Positions 1 through 8,715 are shown, numbered from the stretch's first letter. The stretch: 64,000 bases of DNA from Marnyiella aurantia (GCF_014041915.1 NZ_CP059472.1:62001-126000), one strand, 5' to 3'. Notes: generated from the letters alone by a model not told the origin. Numbers and translations: made by a program.

Positions 1-73
1 CCTGGACCCCGGCCTGCTCTGCGTAATCTTTAAGCCAGGTAACAATTCTTTCGGTTACTTTTTCAGTCTGCAT
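1..73 (-). CDS. nadE: NH3-dependent NAD+ synthetase, N-terminal fragment
   Basis: Only the first 24 codons lie in the window; the gene runs off the left edge on the reverse strand. The peptide begins MQTEKVTERIVTWLKDYAEQ, which resembles the start of flavobacterial NadE, the enzyme that amidates nicotinic acid adenine dinucleotide to NAD+ in the last step of NAD synthesis. None of the catalytic ATP-binding loop is visible, so the call rests on N-terminal similarity recalled from the family. An in-frame ATG at 91 would add six residues; the ATG at 73 is preferred because the family usually starts at MQT. It is divergent from gldB. Confidence 0.6.
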   Translation of the reverse strand, partial: MQTEKVTERIVTWLKDYAEQAGVQ

Positions 74-100
74 GAACGTTGTTTTATGCATTGGGATGAA

Positions 101-131
101 TTGGACAATCCTTAAAAATTCATTATTTTTG
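101..131 (+). promoter_or_regulatory. Bacteroidota-type promoter for gldB
   Basis: A TTG at 101-103 is followed after 20 bases by TATTTTTG at 124-131, a full match to the TTG-N17-23-TAnnTTTG consensus of Bacteroidota vegetative promoters. The expected transcript start lies about seven bases further on, leaving a leader of roughly 50 bases before the gldB ATG. Confidence 0.65.
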
Positions 132-188
132 TAAAAATATAAAATTAATTGTCACCAACACGGCAATGTTCCGAAATTGAATTTAAAA

Positions 189-1214
189 ATGACCAATAGA
201 AAAAGTACACCTTTAAAATACTCTTCCTCCGTTATACGTGGCGCGGTGGGTTCCCTGGTTCTTGTTTTCTCACTTAGTTTTCTGCAAAACTGTACTAAAG
301 AAGATAAGAATATTTGGGACATCGAAATTGAGCAGCCTGCAGGTAAAATCATAATCACCGATATTTCTAAAGAGTTTTTTGCCCCAGACGTTAGTATGGA
401 GCAGTTTAAGCAAAAATATCCCTGGTTTCAGGGTTCTGTGAGCGACGAAGATTTTGTTAAACGTCGGAATAATCCGGAGGAGGCGAAACTTTACCGTGAA
501 GCTGCCGCAAAGGTGGATCTTAACCTTTTGGGAACCGACCTGGCAGGTCTTTTCGCCCGGGTGAAATATCATTTTCCAAATTTTGCAAACCCTAAAGTCT
601 ATACTTTTTCGTCCAGCACGCAGATGTATGAGGAGCCAGTTATCTATGACCCTCAGCAGGGTTTTCTTTTCATCGATATTTCAGGATTCATGGGGTCTAA
701 AAATGAATATTACAAAGGAATTGAAGAGTACTTCAAGGTATCTATGAATGCCGAAAACATCATCCCGAAAACATCAGAAGCCATTGCAATAAGCATCGTA
801 CCTTTTGACAAAACTTCGCAGAAATTTCTGGATCAGATGGTGTATAACGGCAAAATTATGACTTTGCAGGATGCTTTCCTTCCTCATTTGCCGGATCATC
901 TTAAAATGAACGCTACGGCAGAACAATATGAATGGAGCAGTGCCAGCGAAGTGAGTATCTGGGATTATTTCATCGAGAATGATTATCTGTTCAGCCCGGA
1001 CCCGCGCCTTACGGAAAGATTTATTAACCCGGGACCGTTCTCAAAATTCTATACTGATGTAGATAAGCAGTCGTCGCCGAGGGTCGGTGTTTTCACAGGT
1101 TGGCAAATCTGCAGAAAATTTTATGAGAAGAACCCCAAAACTCCGATTAGCGATTTTCTGGCGATGAGCGCTACGGATTTATTTAACAAATCAGAATACA
1201 AACCTAAAAATTAA
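189..1214 (+). CDS. gldB: Gliding motility lipoprotein GldB
   Basis: GldB is a cell-envelope lipoprotein needed for gliding in Flavobacterium; its molecular role is unknown. The 341-residue product has a basic N-terminus, a hydrophobic stretch at about residues 18-33 and a lipobox-like FLQNC with the lipid-accepting cysteine at 35. The lipobox is slightly atypical, with Asn before the Cys. The rest is the usual soluble GldB domain, including a conserved GWQICRKFYEKNP segment near the C-terminus. An in-frame TTG at 177 was rejected as start because the ATG at 189 directly precedes the basic region of the signal peptide. gldC follows after 51 bases, as in other flavobacteria. Presence does not prove gliding, since related nonmotile genera also carry gld genes. 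Confidence 0.9.
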   Translation: MTNRKSTPLKYSSSVIRGAVGSLVLVFSLSFLQNCTKEDKNIWDIEIEQPAGKIIITDISKEFFAPDVSMEQFKQKYPWFQGSVSDEDFVKRRNNPEEAKLYREAAAKVDLNLLGTDLAGLFARVKYHFPNFANPKVYTFSSSTQMYEEPVIYDPQQGFLFIDISGFMGSKNEYYKGIEEYFKVSMNAENIIPKTSEAIAISIVPFDKTSQKFLDQMVYNGKIMTLQDAFLPHLPDHLKMNATAEQYEWSSASEVSIWDYFIENDYLFSPDPRLTERFINPGPFSKFYTDVDKQSSPRVGVFTGWQICRKFYEKNPKTPISDFLAMSATDLFNKSEYKPKN

Positions 1215-1265
1215 TGCGGGATCGGTTCTCAGTCACATACAGAGAATTCCCCCGAAAATTATACA

Positions 1266-1592
1266 ATGAAGAAGACTCAAATCATATTAGATGTGGAATT
1301 GGATGAAAACCATATTCCCGAAAAAATGACCTGGAATGCCCAGGACGGTGGCATCCAGGCCCAGGAAACCAAAGCTGCAATGATTTCCGTTTGGGATGAC
1401 AAAACTATGGAAGCATTAAGAATAGACCTTTGGACAAAGGAAATGCCTGTAGACCAAATGAAAATGTTCCTGCACCAGATGCTTATCTCACTCAGCAACA
1501 CCTATAAAACGGCCACAGGTGAAGAAGATGTAGCCCAGTGGATGGAGGAAATGGCCGAAGAATTTGCCGTGAAATCAGCGATTAAAATGTAA
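1266..1592 (+). CDS. gldC: Gliding motility protein GldC
   Basis: A 108-residue soluble, acidic protein with no signal peptide, matching GldC in length and sequence. In Flavobacterium johnsoniae GldC improves gliding efficiency and sits next to GldB; its biochemical activity is not known. Recognisable parts are the opening KKTQIILDVELDENHIPEKM and a C-terminal helix rich in Met and Glu. It lies downstream of gldB on the same strand and is probably co-transcribed with it. Confidence 0.88.
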   Translation: MKKTQIILDVELDENHIPEKMTWNAQDGGIQAQETKAAMISVWDDKTMEALRIDLWTKEMPVDQMKMFLHQMLISLSNTYKTATGEEDVAQWMEEMAEEFAVKSAIKM

Positions 1593-1690
1593 TACCGGCA
1601 GGATAATCACGTCAGCTAAACTGTGGCACTTCTTTTCCTGATCACCCAATCATCGCATTGTCAAATTAGTAAATCAGCAAATTAACAGAT

Positions 1691-2830
1691 ATGAATTTCA
1701 ACACTAAAGTAATACACGGCGGACAGCAGCATGAACCTACTACAGGTTCTGTAAATGTTCCGGTTTTTTTAACATCTACTTTTGCCCAGACCTCTCCGGG
1801 TGTGCATTCCGGATATGAATATTCCAGAGCAGCCAATCCAACAAGACAGGCTTTGGAGGACAGTCTTGCCAGCATTGAGAACGGTGCCCGCGGTTTGGCT
1901 TTCGGCTCCGGTCTTGCTGCGATAGACTGTGTTTTAAAACTTCTCAATCCCGGCGACGAGATTATTGCTGTAGATGATCTTTATGGCGGAACTTACCGAA
2001 TGTTTACCCGCCTTTTTGATAAATATCAGCTTAAGTTCACCTTCGTGAATTTTGATGATGTTTGCAAAATAGCAGAACTGATCACCGATAAGACAAAACT
2101 TATTTGGGTGGAAACACCTACAAATCCACTCATGAAACTGGTGGACATCAAGGCGGTAACTGAACTTGTGAAAGGGAAGGATATTCTTGTAGCGGTAGAC
2201 AATACTTTTGCTACGCCGTATCTCCAGCGTCCGATTGATTTAGGTGCTGATATCGTTATGCACTCGGCTACAAAATATCTTGGAGGTCACTCTGATGTTA
2301 TTGCCGGAGCGCTTGTTGCTAAAACGGAGGAGCTCGGGGAAAAACTGCATTTTATTCAGTTCGCCAGCGGTGGTATTTTGGGTCCGCACGATTCGTATCT
2401 TGTTCTCAGGGGCATAAAAACCCTGGCACTCCGGATGCAGCGCCATTCCGAAAACGGTAGGGCAGTAGCCAAATATCTGGAATCCCATCCAGCGGTAGAA
2501 CGTGTGATCTATCCCGGTCTGGAATCTCATCCTCAGTATGATCTTGCGAAAAAACAAATGAAAGATTTTGGTGGAATGGTCTCATTCACCTTTAAATCCG
2601 GTAAGAAAGAAGATGCCGTGAAATTTTTGGAGAAGGTAAAGGTGTTCACGCTGGCTGAGTCCTTAGGAGGTGTGGAATCTTTGGCGAATCATCCAACACT
2701 TATGACCCATGCGTCCATTCCGGAAGATAAGCGTGCCGAGCTTGGTATTACAGACGATCTTGTACGGCTCAGCGTTGGTATTGAAGATAGTGAGGACCTG
2801 CTGGCAGACCTCGAAAGAGCTTTCAAATAA
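1691..2830 (+). CDS. Cystathionine gamma-synthase/lyase-type PLP enzyme
   Basis: A 379-residue member of the Cys/Met metabolism PLP-dependent family (fold type I), which makes or splits cystathionine in transsulfuration. The PLP-binding lysine is K195 within MHSATKYLGGHSD; the phosphate-binding GSGLAA at about 72-77 and the YEYSRAANPTR segment near 42-52 are intact. The C-terminus keeps the SLGGVESL and SVGIEDSEDL motifs. Gamma-synthase, gamma-lyase and methionine gamma-lyase cannot be separated safely by eye, so no gene symbol is given. It is monocistronic by context: a strong hairpin terminator follows immediately. Confidence 0.88.
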   Translation: MNFNTKVIHGGQQHEPTTGSVNVPVFLTSTFAQTSPGVHSGYEYSRAANPTRQALEDSLASIENGARGLAFGSGLAAIDCVLKLLNPGDEIIAVDDLYGGTYRMFTRLFDKYQLKFTFVNFDDVCKIAELITDKTKLIWVETPTNPLMKLVDIKAVTELVKGKDILVAVDNTFATPYLQRPIDLGADIVMHSATKYLGGHSDVIAGALVAKTEELGEKLHFIQFASGGILGPHDSYLVLRGIKTLALRMQRHSENGRAVAKYLESHPAVERVIYPGLESHPQYDLAKKQMKDFGGMVSFTFKSGKKEDAVKFLEKVKVFTLAESLGGVESLANHPTLMTHASIPEDKRAELGITDDLVRLSVGIEDSEDLLADLERAFK

Positions 2831-2834
2831 ACAT

Positions 2835-2871
2835 AAACCTTCAGAGATTTAAAATCTCTGAAGGTTTTTTT
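2835..2871 (+). terminator. Rho-independent terminator after the cystathionine enzyme
   Basis: A near-perfect inverted repeat (AACCTTCAGAGATTT against AAATCTCTGAAGGTT) ends in a run of seven T, five bases past the stop codon. It is strong enough to isolate the upstream gene from the DinB gene that starts at 2883. Confidence 0.85.
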
Positions 2872-2882
2872 AATTTTAAACC

Positions 2883-3398
2883 ATGACTGATTTCGAAAAA
2901 TACATTCAGCGCTATCTGGATCTGATTCCTTCCCCAGACTGGCTTACTGAAATGCGCAATTCCTGTGGTAATACAGTGGCAGTCTACAGCTCATTTTCCG
3001 AGATTCAGGCTGACTACACCTACGCGGAGGGAAAGTGGACCCTGAAGGAAGTGCTTCAGCACATCATTGATGCCGAGAGAATTTATTCGTACCGTGCCCT
3101 TCGTTTTGCACGTCGCGATAAGACCGTCCTTCCGGGTTGGGATGAGGTAAGTTATGGTGAGACTTACGAACTGGTCAACAGAAGTCTCAGCAGTTTAATG
3201 GAGGAGTTTGAAGTGGTGAGGAAATCAACTTTACTGTTCTTTGAAAATCTGGAAAAGACGCAGCTTGCTGAAAGTGGGCGGGCTAATGAAAACGAAATGA
3301 CTGTAGAACTTCTCGGAAAACTTATCATCGGCCATAATATTCATCATCTGAATGTGATTGATGAAAGGTATATTCCCAACATAAATCAACAGAAATGA
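2883..3398 (+). CDS. DinB-family putative metal-dependent protein
   Basis: A 171-residue four-helix-bundle protein of the DinB/DUF664-like superfamily, which includes thiol transferases and damage-induced proteins of unknown function. The three-histidine metal site is intact: H60 in EVLQHIIDAER, and H151 and H155 in GHNIHHLNVI. The segment GKWTLKEVLQH at about 50-60 is the family hallmark. Its stop overlaps the start of the YchJ-like gene (ATGA), so the two are translationally coupled. The substrate cannot be inferred. Confidence 0.8.
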   Translation: MTDFEKYIQRYLDLIPSPDWLTEMRNSCGNTVAVYSSFSEIQADYTYAEGKWTLKEVLQHIIDAERIYSYRALRFARRDKTVLPGWDEVSYGETYELVNRSLSSLMEEFEVVRKSTLLFFENLEKTQLAESGRANENEMTVELLGKLIIGHNIHHLNVIDERYIPNINQQK

Positions 3399-3772
3399 CC
3401 TGTCCTTGCTGTTCAAATCTCTCCTACCAACACTGCTGTAAGCCCTGTCACACCGGTGAAAAGTATGCGCCTTCAGCGGAGGCACTTATGCGTTCCAGGT
3501 ATTCAGCTTTTGCAATTCCCGATGGAGGCTATCTTTTGGAAACAACATTGCCCTCCAAAAGAAAATTTCACAATAAAAAAGATCTTCAGGAATGGGGTGA
3601 AATCAATGAATGGCTAAAACTGGAAATTATACGGAAACCGGCGAAAGATAAAGTGGAGTTCAAGGCCTGGTATAAAGATGAAGAAGGTACACTTCAGTTA
3701 CATCATGAGCTTTCGCTCTTCAAATTTGTTAATGGGCGCTGGTTTTATGTATCAGGAAAATTCTTAGAATAG
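3395..3772 (+). CDS. YchJ family protein with zinc-binding SEC-C motif
   Basis: A 125-residue protein of the YchJ (UPF0225) family. The N-terminus MTCPCCSNLSYQHCCKP supplies the Cys cluster of a SEC-C zinc motif, followed by the family signature SAEALMRSRYSAFAI at about 28-42 and an NTF2-like beta-rich domain. Function is unknown; SEC-C proteins bind zinc and often associate with ribosome or secretion factors. The start overlaps the DinB stop by four bases. It is convergent with the next gene, with one base between the stop codons. Confidence 0.85.
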   Translation: MTCPCCSNLSYQHCCKPCHTGEKYAPSAEALMRSRYSAFAIPDGGYLLETTLPSKRKFHNKKDLQEWGEINEWLKLEIIRKPAKDKVEFKAWYKDEEGTLQLHHELSLFKFVNGRWFYVSGKFLE

Positions 3773-3773
3773 G

Positions 3774-4016
3774 CTACAGTTCGCCATTCTTCTTTTTCTG
3801 CCTCAAAACGTAAATATAGAGGCTCTCAACTTTCGTGCGTGCCCAATCAGTTTTTCGGAGAAATTTAAGCGATGAATTTATGCTGGGATTATCTGTGAAA
3901 CATTTAATACTGATCTGTTCGCCTAACTTTTCAAATCCGCCGTAATAGTCCACCAGCTCCTCCAGTATCGCATCCAGACGCTTTCCGTGAAGGGGATCTT
4001 TCTGTTTCTGTTCCAT
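3774..4016 (-). CDS. VF530-family (DUF2132) small protein
   Basis: An 80-residue basic protein matching the VF530/DUF2132 family, whose members are compact DNA-binding-like proteins of unknown role. The diagnostic core is DPLHGKRLDAILEELVDYYG followed by KCFTDNPSINSSLKFLRKT and WARTKVE. It is a lone reverse-strand gene between two forward genes. No partner or operon suggests a function. Confidence 0.82.
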   Translation of the reverse strand: MEQKQKDPLHGKRLDAILEELVDYYGGFEKLGEQISIKCFTDNPSINSSLKFLRKTDWARTKVESLYIYVLRQKKKNGEL

Positions 4017-4078
4017 CCGGTAAAAATAAGGTATTACGGCATCTTATCCAATTACCACAACATATCCGCCAATTATGC

Positions 4079-4086
4079 TAATTTTG
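4079..4086 (+). promoter_or_regulatory. -7 promoter box upstream of tsaC-like gene
   Basis: TAATTTTG matches the Bacteroidota -7 box and lies 25 bases before the ATG. A second weaker copy, CAATTTTG, ends four bases before the ATG. No clear TTG -33 element is present at the expected distance. Confidence 0.5.
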
Positions 4087-4111
4087 CCACCGTAATAACC
4101 AATTTTGATTC

Positions 4112-4660
4112 ATGCAGAACCTTATTGATACCCTGAAATCAGGCGGAACCATTCTTTATCCTACGGACACCATCTGGGGTCTGGGCTGTGATGCTACTAA
4201 TGTAGACGCTGTTCAGAAAATATTCGAAATCAAGAAACGCGACCGTTCCAAATCAGTTATTATTCTTGTTGAATCTGAAAAACGCCTGCAGGACCTGGTG
4301 GAGGTACCGGAAGTAGCCTGGGAAATTATGGATCTTTCCGAAAAGCCCGTCACTCTTATTTACGATGATCCCAAGGGCTTACCAAAAGAACTCTTGGCAG
4401 AGGATGGGAGTATCGGTATCCGTTTGGTAAAAGATAATTATTTAAAGAAGCTCATCGGCAAACTGAATAAACCTTTGGTTTCTACTTCAGCAAACTTCAG
4501 CGGAGAAAAGTCACCAATGAAATATTCCGATATTTCTGAAGAGATCATTGCTGCCGTAGATGCTGTTGCCGAAGAGAACCACGATTCAGTTTCAGAATAC
4601 GCGGGATCATCTGTTATCCGCATTTGGGCAGACAGTCGTGTAAAGGTGATCCGCGAGTAG
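4112..4660 (+). CDS. tsaC: L-threonylcarbamoyladenylate synthase (Sua5/YciO/YrdC)
   Basis: A 182-residue Sua5/YciO/YrdC protein that makes threonylcarbamoyl-AMP from threonine, bicarbonate and ATP, the first step of the t6A37 modification of ANN-decoding tRNAs. Visible motifs are GGTILYPTDTIWGLGCD at the N-terminus, the KKRDRSKSVIILV nucleotide and threonine site at about 41-53, and VSTSANFSGE at about 124-133. There is no C-terminal Sua5 domain, so it is the short TsaC type. YciO paralogues share the fold, which leaves some doubt about the exact substrate. It lies alone with its own promoter. Confidence 0.87.
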   Translation: MQNLIDTLKSGGTILYPTDTIWGLGCDATNVDAVQKIFEIKKRDRSKSVIILVESEKRLQDLVEVPEVAWEIMDLSEKPVTLIYDDPKGLPKELLAEDGSIGIRLVKDNYLKKLIGKLNKPLVSTSANFSGEKSPMKYSDISEEIIAAVDAVAEENHDSVSEYAGSSVIRIWADSRVKVIRE

Positions 4661-4776
4661 TAGTTGGTTTTCATTTTGCTACTGGTTCAGCAGAGTTTTT
4701 AAATGAATACACGACTTTTTTCAAAGGCTGTCACGGAACGCTGGAAGCTTCATTAATGTGTAAATCCAGTCAGAAT

Positions 4777-4806
4777 TTGCGTAATGAACGCTTTTAAATA
4801 CCTTTG
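4777..4806 (+). promoter_or_regulatory. Bacteroidota-type promoter for the CCA enzyme
   Basis: TTG at 4777-4779, a 19-base spacer and TACCTTTG at 4799-4806 form a full consensus promoter, 30 bases before the ATG at 4837. This is among the cleanest promoters in the window. Confidence 0.7.
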
Positions 4807-4836
4807 CAAAAAATCTGAGCGCACGCTTTCTATCAA

Positions 4837-6213
4837 ATGAAAATCAACCTTATCCAAAATATAAATTTCAAACTTTTTAAGCAGGTTTCCGAAGTCGCAC
4901 ATCAGAACAACCAGTCTGTATACATCGTAGGCGGCTACGTTCGCGACCTTTGGATGGGCAGGAAGGCACCTACTGACATTGATTTCGTGACGGAAGGCAA
5001 CGGGATGGATCTTGCCAGAGCAGTAGCCAATGAAATTAACCCCAAGCTGAAAGTTTCGGTTTTTAAAACCTACGGTACGGCAATGTTTCGTCACAACGGT
5101 CTGGACCTGGAATTTGTGGGTGCCAGGAAAGAAAGTTACGCCGAGCATTCCAGGAAGCCAGATGTGGAAACCGGTACTCTGGAAGATGACCAAAAGCGCC
5201 GTGATTTCACCATCAACGCGCTGGCAGTCTCACTGAACAAAGAAAACTTCGGAGAACTGATTGATCCGTTCGAGGGAATTGCAGATATATCTGATAAAAT
5301 TATCCGGACACCTTTAGAACCCAGCCAAACGTATTCGGATGATCCACTGAGGATGATGCGGGCAATACGCTTTGCATCAACCTTAAACTTTGAGATTGAA
5401 AACGAGTCACTTCAGGCTATAAAATTGGAAGCAGGCAGGATTAAAATTGTTTCCATGGAACGCATAATGGTGGAATTTAACAAAATCATGCTTTCCGAAA
5501 AACCGTCTGTTGGACTGAAACTTCTGGCTGATACCGGACTTTTGGATTATATCATGCCGGAGCTTACTGCTTTAAAGGGAATTGAGGAAGTAGAAGGCCA
5601 GACTCATAAAGACAATTTCTGGCACACGCTGGAAGTAGTTGACAATATTTCCAGAAATACCGATAATCTCTGGCTCCGCTGGGCGGCTCTGCTGCATGAT
5701 GTAGGTAAAGCTCCAACCAAGAAATTTGTAGAAAAGATCGGATGGACATTCCACGGTCATGAATTCCTGGGTTCCAAAATGGTAAAATCTATCTTCCAAA
5801 GGTTAAAACTGCCCATGGGTCCGGATATGAAGTACGTACAGAAACTGGTGAAACTGTCTTCCCGCCCTATCGCACTGATTGACGACGGTACTTCGGATTC
5901 TGCACTGCGCCGGCTGCTGTTTGATTCGGGCGAGGATCTGGAGGATCTTTTTACGCTCTGCAAAGCTGACATTACCACTAAGAATTCCCACAAACAGGAA
6001 AAATTCAAAAAGAATTTCGAATATGTTGCTGTTAAGATAAAGGAGGTTGAAGAAAAGGATCAGGTGCGTAATTTTCAGCCGCCAATCACCGGCGAGGAGA
6101 TTATGGCATTATTCAACCTGAAACCCGGCCGGGAGATTGGGATATTGAAAGAGAGGAAGCTATCCTGGAAGGAGAAATTACAAATGATAAAACCGAAGCG
6201 CGTAATTTCGTGA
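4837..6213 (+). CDS. cca: CCA tRNA nucleotidyltransferase / poly(A) polymerase family, HD domain
   Basis: A 458-residue class II nucleotidyltransferase, which adds or repairs the 3'-CCA end of tRNA. The N-terminal head holds the GGYVRD motif at 32-37 and the metal-binding D-x-D at residues 48-50 (DID). An RRDFTINAL motif and the PFEGIADI segment follow. The C-terminal half has an HD phosphohydrolase domain with H287-D288 in LLHDVGKAP. This head-plus-HD arrangement is typical of the Bacteroidota CCA enzyme; a poly(A) polymerase role cannot be excluded from sequence alone. It has its own promoter. Confidence 0.88.
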   Translation: MKINLIQNINFKLFKQVSEVAHQNNQSVYIVGGYVRDLWMGRKAPTDIDFVTEGNGMDLARAVANEINPKLKVSVFKTYGTAMFRHNGLDLEFVGARKESYAEHSRKPDVETGTLEDDQKRRDFTINALAVSLNKENFGELIDPFEGIADISDKIIRTPLEPSQTYSDDPLRMMRAIRFASTLNFEIENESLQAIKLEAGRIKIVSMERIMVEFNKIMLSEKPSVGLKLLADTGLLDYIMPELTALKGIEEVEGQTHKDNFWHTLEVVDNISRNTDNLWLRWAALLHDVGKAPTKKFVEKIGWTFHGHEFLGSKMVKSIFQRLKLPMGPDMKYVQKLVKLSSRPIALIDDGTSDSALRRLLFDSGEDLEDLFTLCKADITTKNSHKQEKFKKNFEYVAVKIKEVEEKDQVRNFQPPITGEEIMALFNLKPGREIGILKERKLSWKEKLQMIKPKRVIS

Positions 6214-6328
6214 TTACACAGGGCAAAGAATTGGGTCTGGTACCTACTGCCTGATTAGGTTGGAATGTAAAAACACTTTTAAGATTAATTTAACCTTTGA
6301 TTTGTTCTGATGCTGTCTGAATTTTTGG

Positions 6329-6336
6329 TAAATTTG
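6329..6336 (+). promoter_or_regulatory. -7 promoter box upstream of tpx
   Basis: TAAATTTG, a perfect -7 box, 26 bases before the tpx ATG. The nearest upstream TTG (6302-6304) gives a 24-base spacer, one longer than the usual range. Confidence 0.55.
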
Positions 6337-6362
6337 ATTTAATCAAAAAATAAAATAACGCT

Positions 6363-6860
6363 ATGGCAGATATTACATTAAAAGGGAACAGTATTAAGTC
6401 GGTTGGAAACTTACCGGAAGTTGGAAGCACATTACCTGACTTCTCTTTGGTAGACAGCAGTCTGAATGAGAAACGTTTGAAGGATTTTGCAGGCAAAAGG
6501 AAGATCTACAATATTTTCCCGAGCATCGACACAGGAATCTGCGCTGCATCAGCACGAAAATTTAACGAAGAAGCTGCCGGTTTGGATAATACAGTAGTTA
6601 TTAATGTATCCAAAGACCTGCCGTTTGCCTTAGGCCGCTTCTGCGCTGCCGAAGGCTTGGACAATGTAGAGTCGCTATCGGACTTCAGGTCTACATTTGG
6701 TGATGATTTGGGGGTTACGCTTGCAGATTCTCCAATGAAAGGTTTGCTTAGCCGTGCCGTAATAGTTACTGATGAGAATGACAAAGTAATTTATACCGAG
6801 CAGGTACCGGAGATTGTTCATGAGCCTAATTATGAAAACGCACTGAACGCTCTTAAATAA
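6363..6860 (+). CDS. tpx: Thiol peroxidase (2-Cys peroxiredoxin, Tpx)
   Basis: A 165-residue atypical 2-Cys peroxiredoxin that reduces hydrogen peroxide and organic peroxides using thioredoxin. The peroxidatic cysteine is C60 in [15 protein letters not shown] and the resolving cysteine is C94 in [10 protein letters not shown], the spacing expected for Tpx. Most Tpx proteins read SIDTPVC; the Gly-Ile at 58-59 is a local variation. The length is normal and there is no signal peptide, so it acts in the cytoplasm. It is flanked by its own -7 box and a terminator, so probably monocistronic. Confidence 0.93.
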   Translation: MADITLKGNSIKSVGNLPEVGSTLPDFSLVDSSLNEKRLKDFAGKRKIYNIFPSIDTGICAASARKFNEEAAGLDNTVVINVSKDLPFALGRFCAAEGLDNVESLSDFRSTFGDDLGVTLADSPMKGLLSRAVIVTDENDKVIYTEQVPEIVHEPNYENALNALK

Positions 6861-6880
6861 AAGACCCGGTTAAAAAAGTA

Positions 6881-6906
6881 AACGCAAAGAAATTTGCGTT
6901 TTTTTT
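6881..6906 (+). terminator. Rho-independent terminator after tpx
   Basis: AACGCAAA, loop GAAA, TTTGCGTT, then a T run. The GAAA tetraloop and uninterrupted T tract make it a strong intrinsic terminator. It ends 11 bases before the DUF763 ATG, which rules out a start codon at 6894 inside the hairpin. Confidence 0.88.
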
Positions 6907-6917
6907 ATCAATATAAT

Positions 6918-8129
6918 ATGAAACGCTCTGGCTCCGCAGATTTACCGCTACACTATGGTCAGGTCCCGCCCTGGCTCTATGAGCGTATGTCCAAACTGGG
7001 CCTGGCCGTCGTTGAGGTTATATTAAGTGATTATGGAAAAGATGAGGTTATCAGACGGCTTAGTGATCCGTTCTGGTTTCAGTCTTTCGGCGCTGTAATG
7101 GGAATGGACTGGCATTCGTCAGGTATTACAACCTCCGTAATGGGTGCGCTGAAAAGAGCCGTCAATCCGAACTCCAGAACGCTGGGCATTTATATCGCAG
7201 GCGGAAAAGGTAAATTTTCTCTCGAAACCCCCGCAGAACTGCTGAGAATCTCGGAAAATACCGGCCTTAACGGAAATGAACTCGTCAGGGCAAGCAAACT
7301 TTCGGCGAAGGTGGACAATACTGCGGTACAGGATGGCTATCAGCTGTACACTCACAATTTCATACTTAATGACGAAGGTCAGTGGGCAGTGATACAGCAG
7401 GGCATGAATACGCAGGACAAAACTGCGCGCAGATATCACTGGCATTCGCAAAGCCTGAAATCTTTTGTGGAGGAACCGCATACCGGAATAGCCGGAATAA
7501 ACCGCGGCCGCATTCTGAATCTTACCTCGGGCAGTGCTGCCGGAAACCGTGCAGGTATTATGGAAATTACCGGGACCCCTAATGAAAAGATACTTCAGGA
7601 CTTTTCCAGGCTTATCCTGCCCGCACACCACGATGTCCGCGCGTCTGACGTGAATATGAAAAGACTGGGTGCCTTGCTGCACATGACCAGGGAAGTACCG
7701 CCGGAGAATTTTGAAGAGCTGTTACTGCTGAAAGGTGTGGGCCCGCATACCCTGCAAAGTCTGGCATTGGTGAGTGAGGTCATCCACGGCGCACCTTCGC
7801 GCTTTAAGGATCCCGCAAGGTTCTCTTTTGCGCATGGCGGAAAGGACGGACATCCGTTTCCGGTTCCGCTCGATATTTATGATGAAACGATCAGCATTCT
7901 TCAAAAAGGTATTGAAAAGTCCAAACTTGAGAATTCCGATAAATTGAGATCCGTTGAAAAGCTCCACCGTATCATTGCGAACGCTGAAAAGAATTTCACT
8001 CCGTCCTTCGACCTAAATGAAGTTATTGGAGAAGAACGCAGCAACTCGTGGAAGTACGGCGGAAAGACTGTTTTTGGAGATGCCAAAAAACCTGCGGGTC
8101 AGGGTGGGATTCAGCTTTCAATGTTTTAA
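6918..8129 (+). CDS. DUF763 domain-containing protein
   Basis: A 403-residue protein matching DUF763, a family of unknown function found in archaea, thermophiles and Bacteroidota. It opens MKRSGSADLPLHYGQVPPWL, the usual family start. The C-terminal third carries a helix-hairpin-helix-like segment (LLLKGVGPHTLQSLALVSEV, about 275-294) followed by SFAHGGKDGHPFPVP, which suggests nucleic-acid contact. No catalytic residues can be assigned. The ATG at 6918 was chosen because an upstream ATG at 6894 lies inside the tpx terminator. A Crp/Fnr regulator starts 11 bases after the stop. Confidence 0.82.
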   Translation: MKRSGSADLPLHYGQVPPWLYERMSKLGLAVVEVILSDYGKDEVIRRLSDPFWFQSFGAVMGMDWHSSGITTSVMGALKRAVNPNSRTLGIYIAGGKGKFSLETPAELLRISENTGLNGNELVRASKLSAKVDNTAVQDGYQLYTHNFILNDEGQWAVIQQGMNTQDKTARRYHWHSQSLKSFVEEPHTGIAGINRGRILNLTSGSAAGNRAGIMEITGTPNEKILQDFSRLILPAHHDVRASDVNMKRLGALLHMTREVPPENFEELLLLKGVGPHTLQSLALVSEVIHGAPSRFKDPARFSFAHGGKDGHPFPVPLDIYDETISILQKGIEKSKLENSDKLRSVEKLHRIIANAEKNFTPSFDLNEVIGEERSNSWKYGGKTVFGDAKKPAGQGGIQLSMF

Positions 8130-8139
8130 TTTTATATCT

Positions 8140-8715
8140 GTGAAAAAGTCATTGCAGCATATTTACTCCCACTTCCTCCTCAGCCAGGAGAATGTGCGCG
8201 AAATTATGGATGCTCACGATGAGGTCAACATTACTAAGGGTGACATATTGCTTAGTGAGGGCCAGATTGCAGCGGCTTATTATATTGTTGAAGATGGCCT
8301 GGTCCGTGCCTATGTAAATGGTTTGGACGGCTCGGAGATTACTACGGAGTTTTTTATTGAAAATGAAATTGTAATTATTCCTTCATCCTTATTTCAAAAA
8401 ATTCCTTCTGCAGAAAATGTTCAGGCAGTCACCGACTGTACTTTGTTTAAGATCGACTATGAAAAATTTCAGGAACTCTTCCACCGCCAGGAAGGTCTGC
8501 GGGAGTGGGGCAGGGCATGGTTCTCCTATCAGCTTTTTACGATGAAGCAGCGGTCTCTGGATATGATTACTGAAACAGCATCCGCCCGATACCTTAAACT
8601 CATGAAAGACAAGCCGCAAATTATCAGGCAGGCGCCTTTAAAACATATCGCAACCTATCTGGGCATCACCGACACATCGTTAAGCAGGATCCGAAAGGAG
8701 ATTATCGCGAAATAG
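8140..8715 (+). CDS. Crp/Fnr-family transcriptional regulator
   Basis: A 191-residue protein with an N-terminal cyclic-nucleotide-binding-like beta barrel (about residues 25-110, with KGDILLSEGQIAAAYYIVEDG) and a C-terminal winged helix ending in APLKHIATYLGITDTSLSRI, the recognition-helix region. This is the short Bacteroidota Crp/Fnr type that often controls nearby stress or solvent-response genes. The Arg-Ser cAMP signature is not visible, so the ligand is unknown. The GTG at 8140 was chosen because it gives the normal family length and avoids overlap with DUF763; upstream in-frame ATGs would overlap it. Confidence 0.82.
   Translation: MKKSLQHIYSHFLLSQENVREIMDAHDEVNITKGDILLSEGQIAAAYYIVEDGLVRAYVNGLDGSEITTEFFIENEIVIIPSSLFQKIPSAENVQAVTDCTLFKIDYEKFQELFHRQEGLREWGRAWFSYQLFTMKQRSLDMITETASARYLKLMKDKPQIIRQAPLKHIATYLGITDTSLSRIRKEIIAK

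Noticed and set aside
177-188. TTG at 177 as gldB start
   Set aside because: The ATG at 189 gives a proper signal peptide beginning and normal length.
6894-6917. ATG at 6894 as start for the DUF763 protein
   Set aside because: It lies inside the tpx terminator hairpin; the conserved family start MKRSGSADLP begins at 6918.
7119-7682. 187-codon reverse frame inside the DUF763 gene
   Set aside because: Antisense to a conserved family with no independent promoter; it is explained by codon use of the sense gene.
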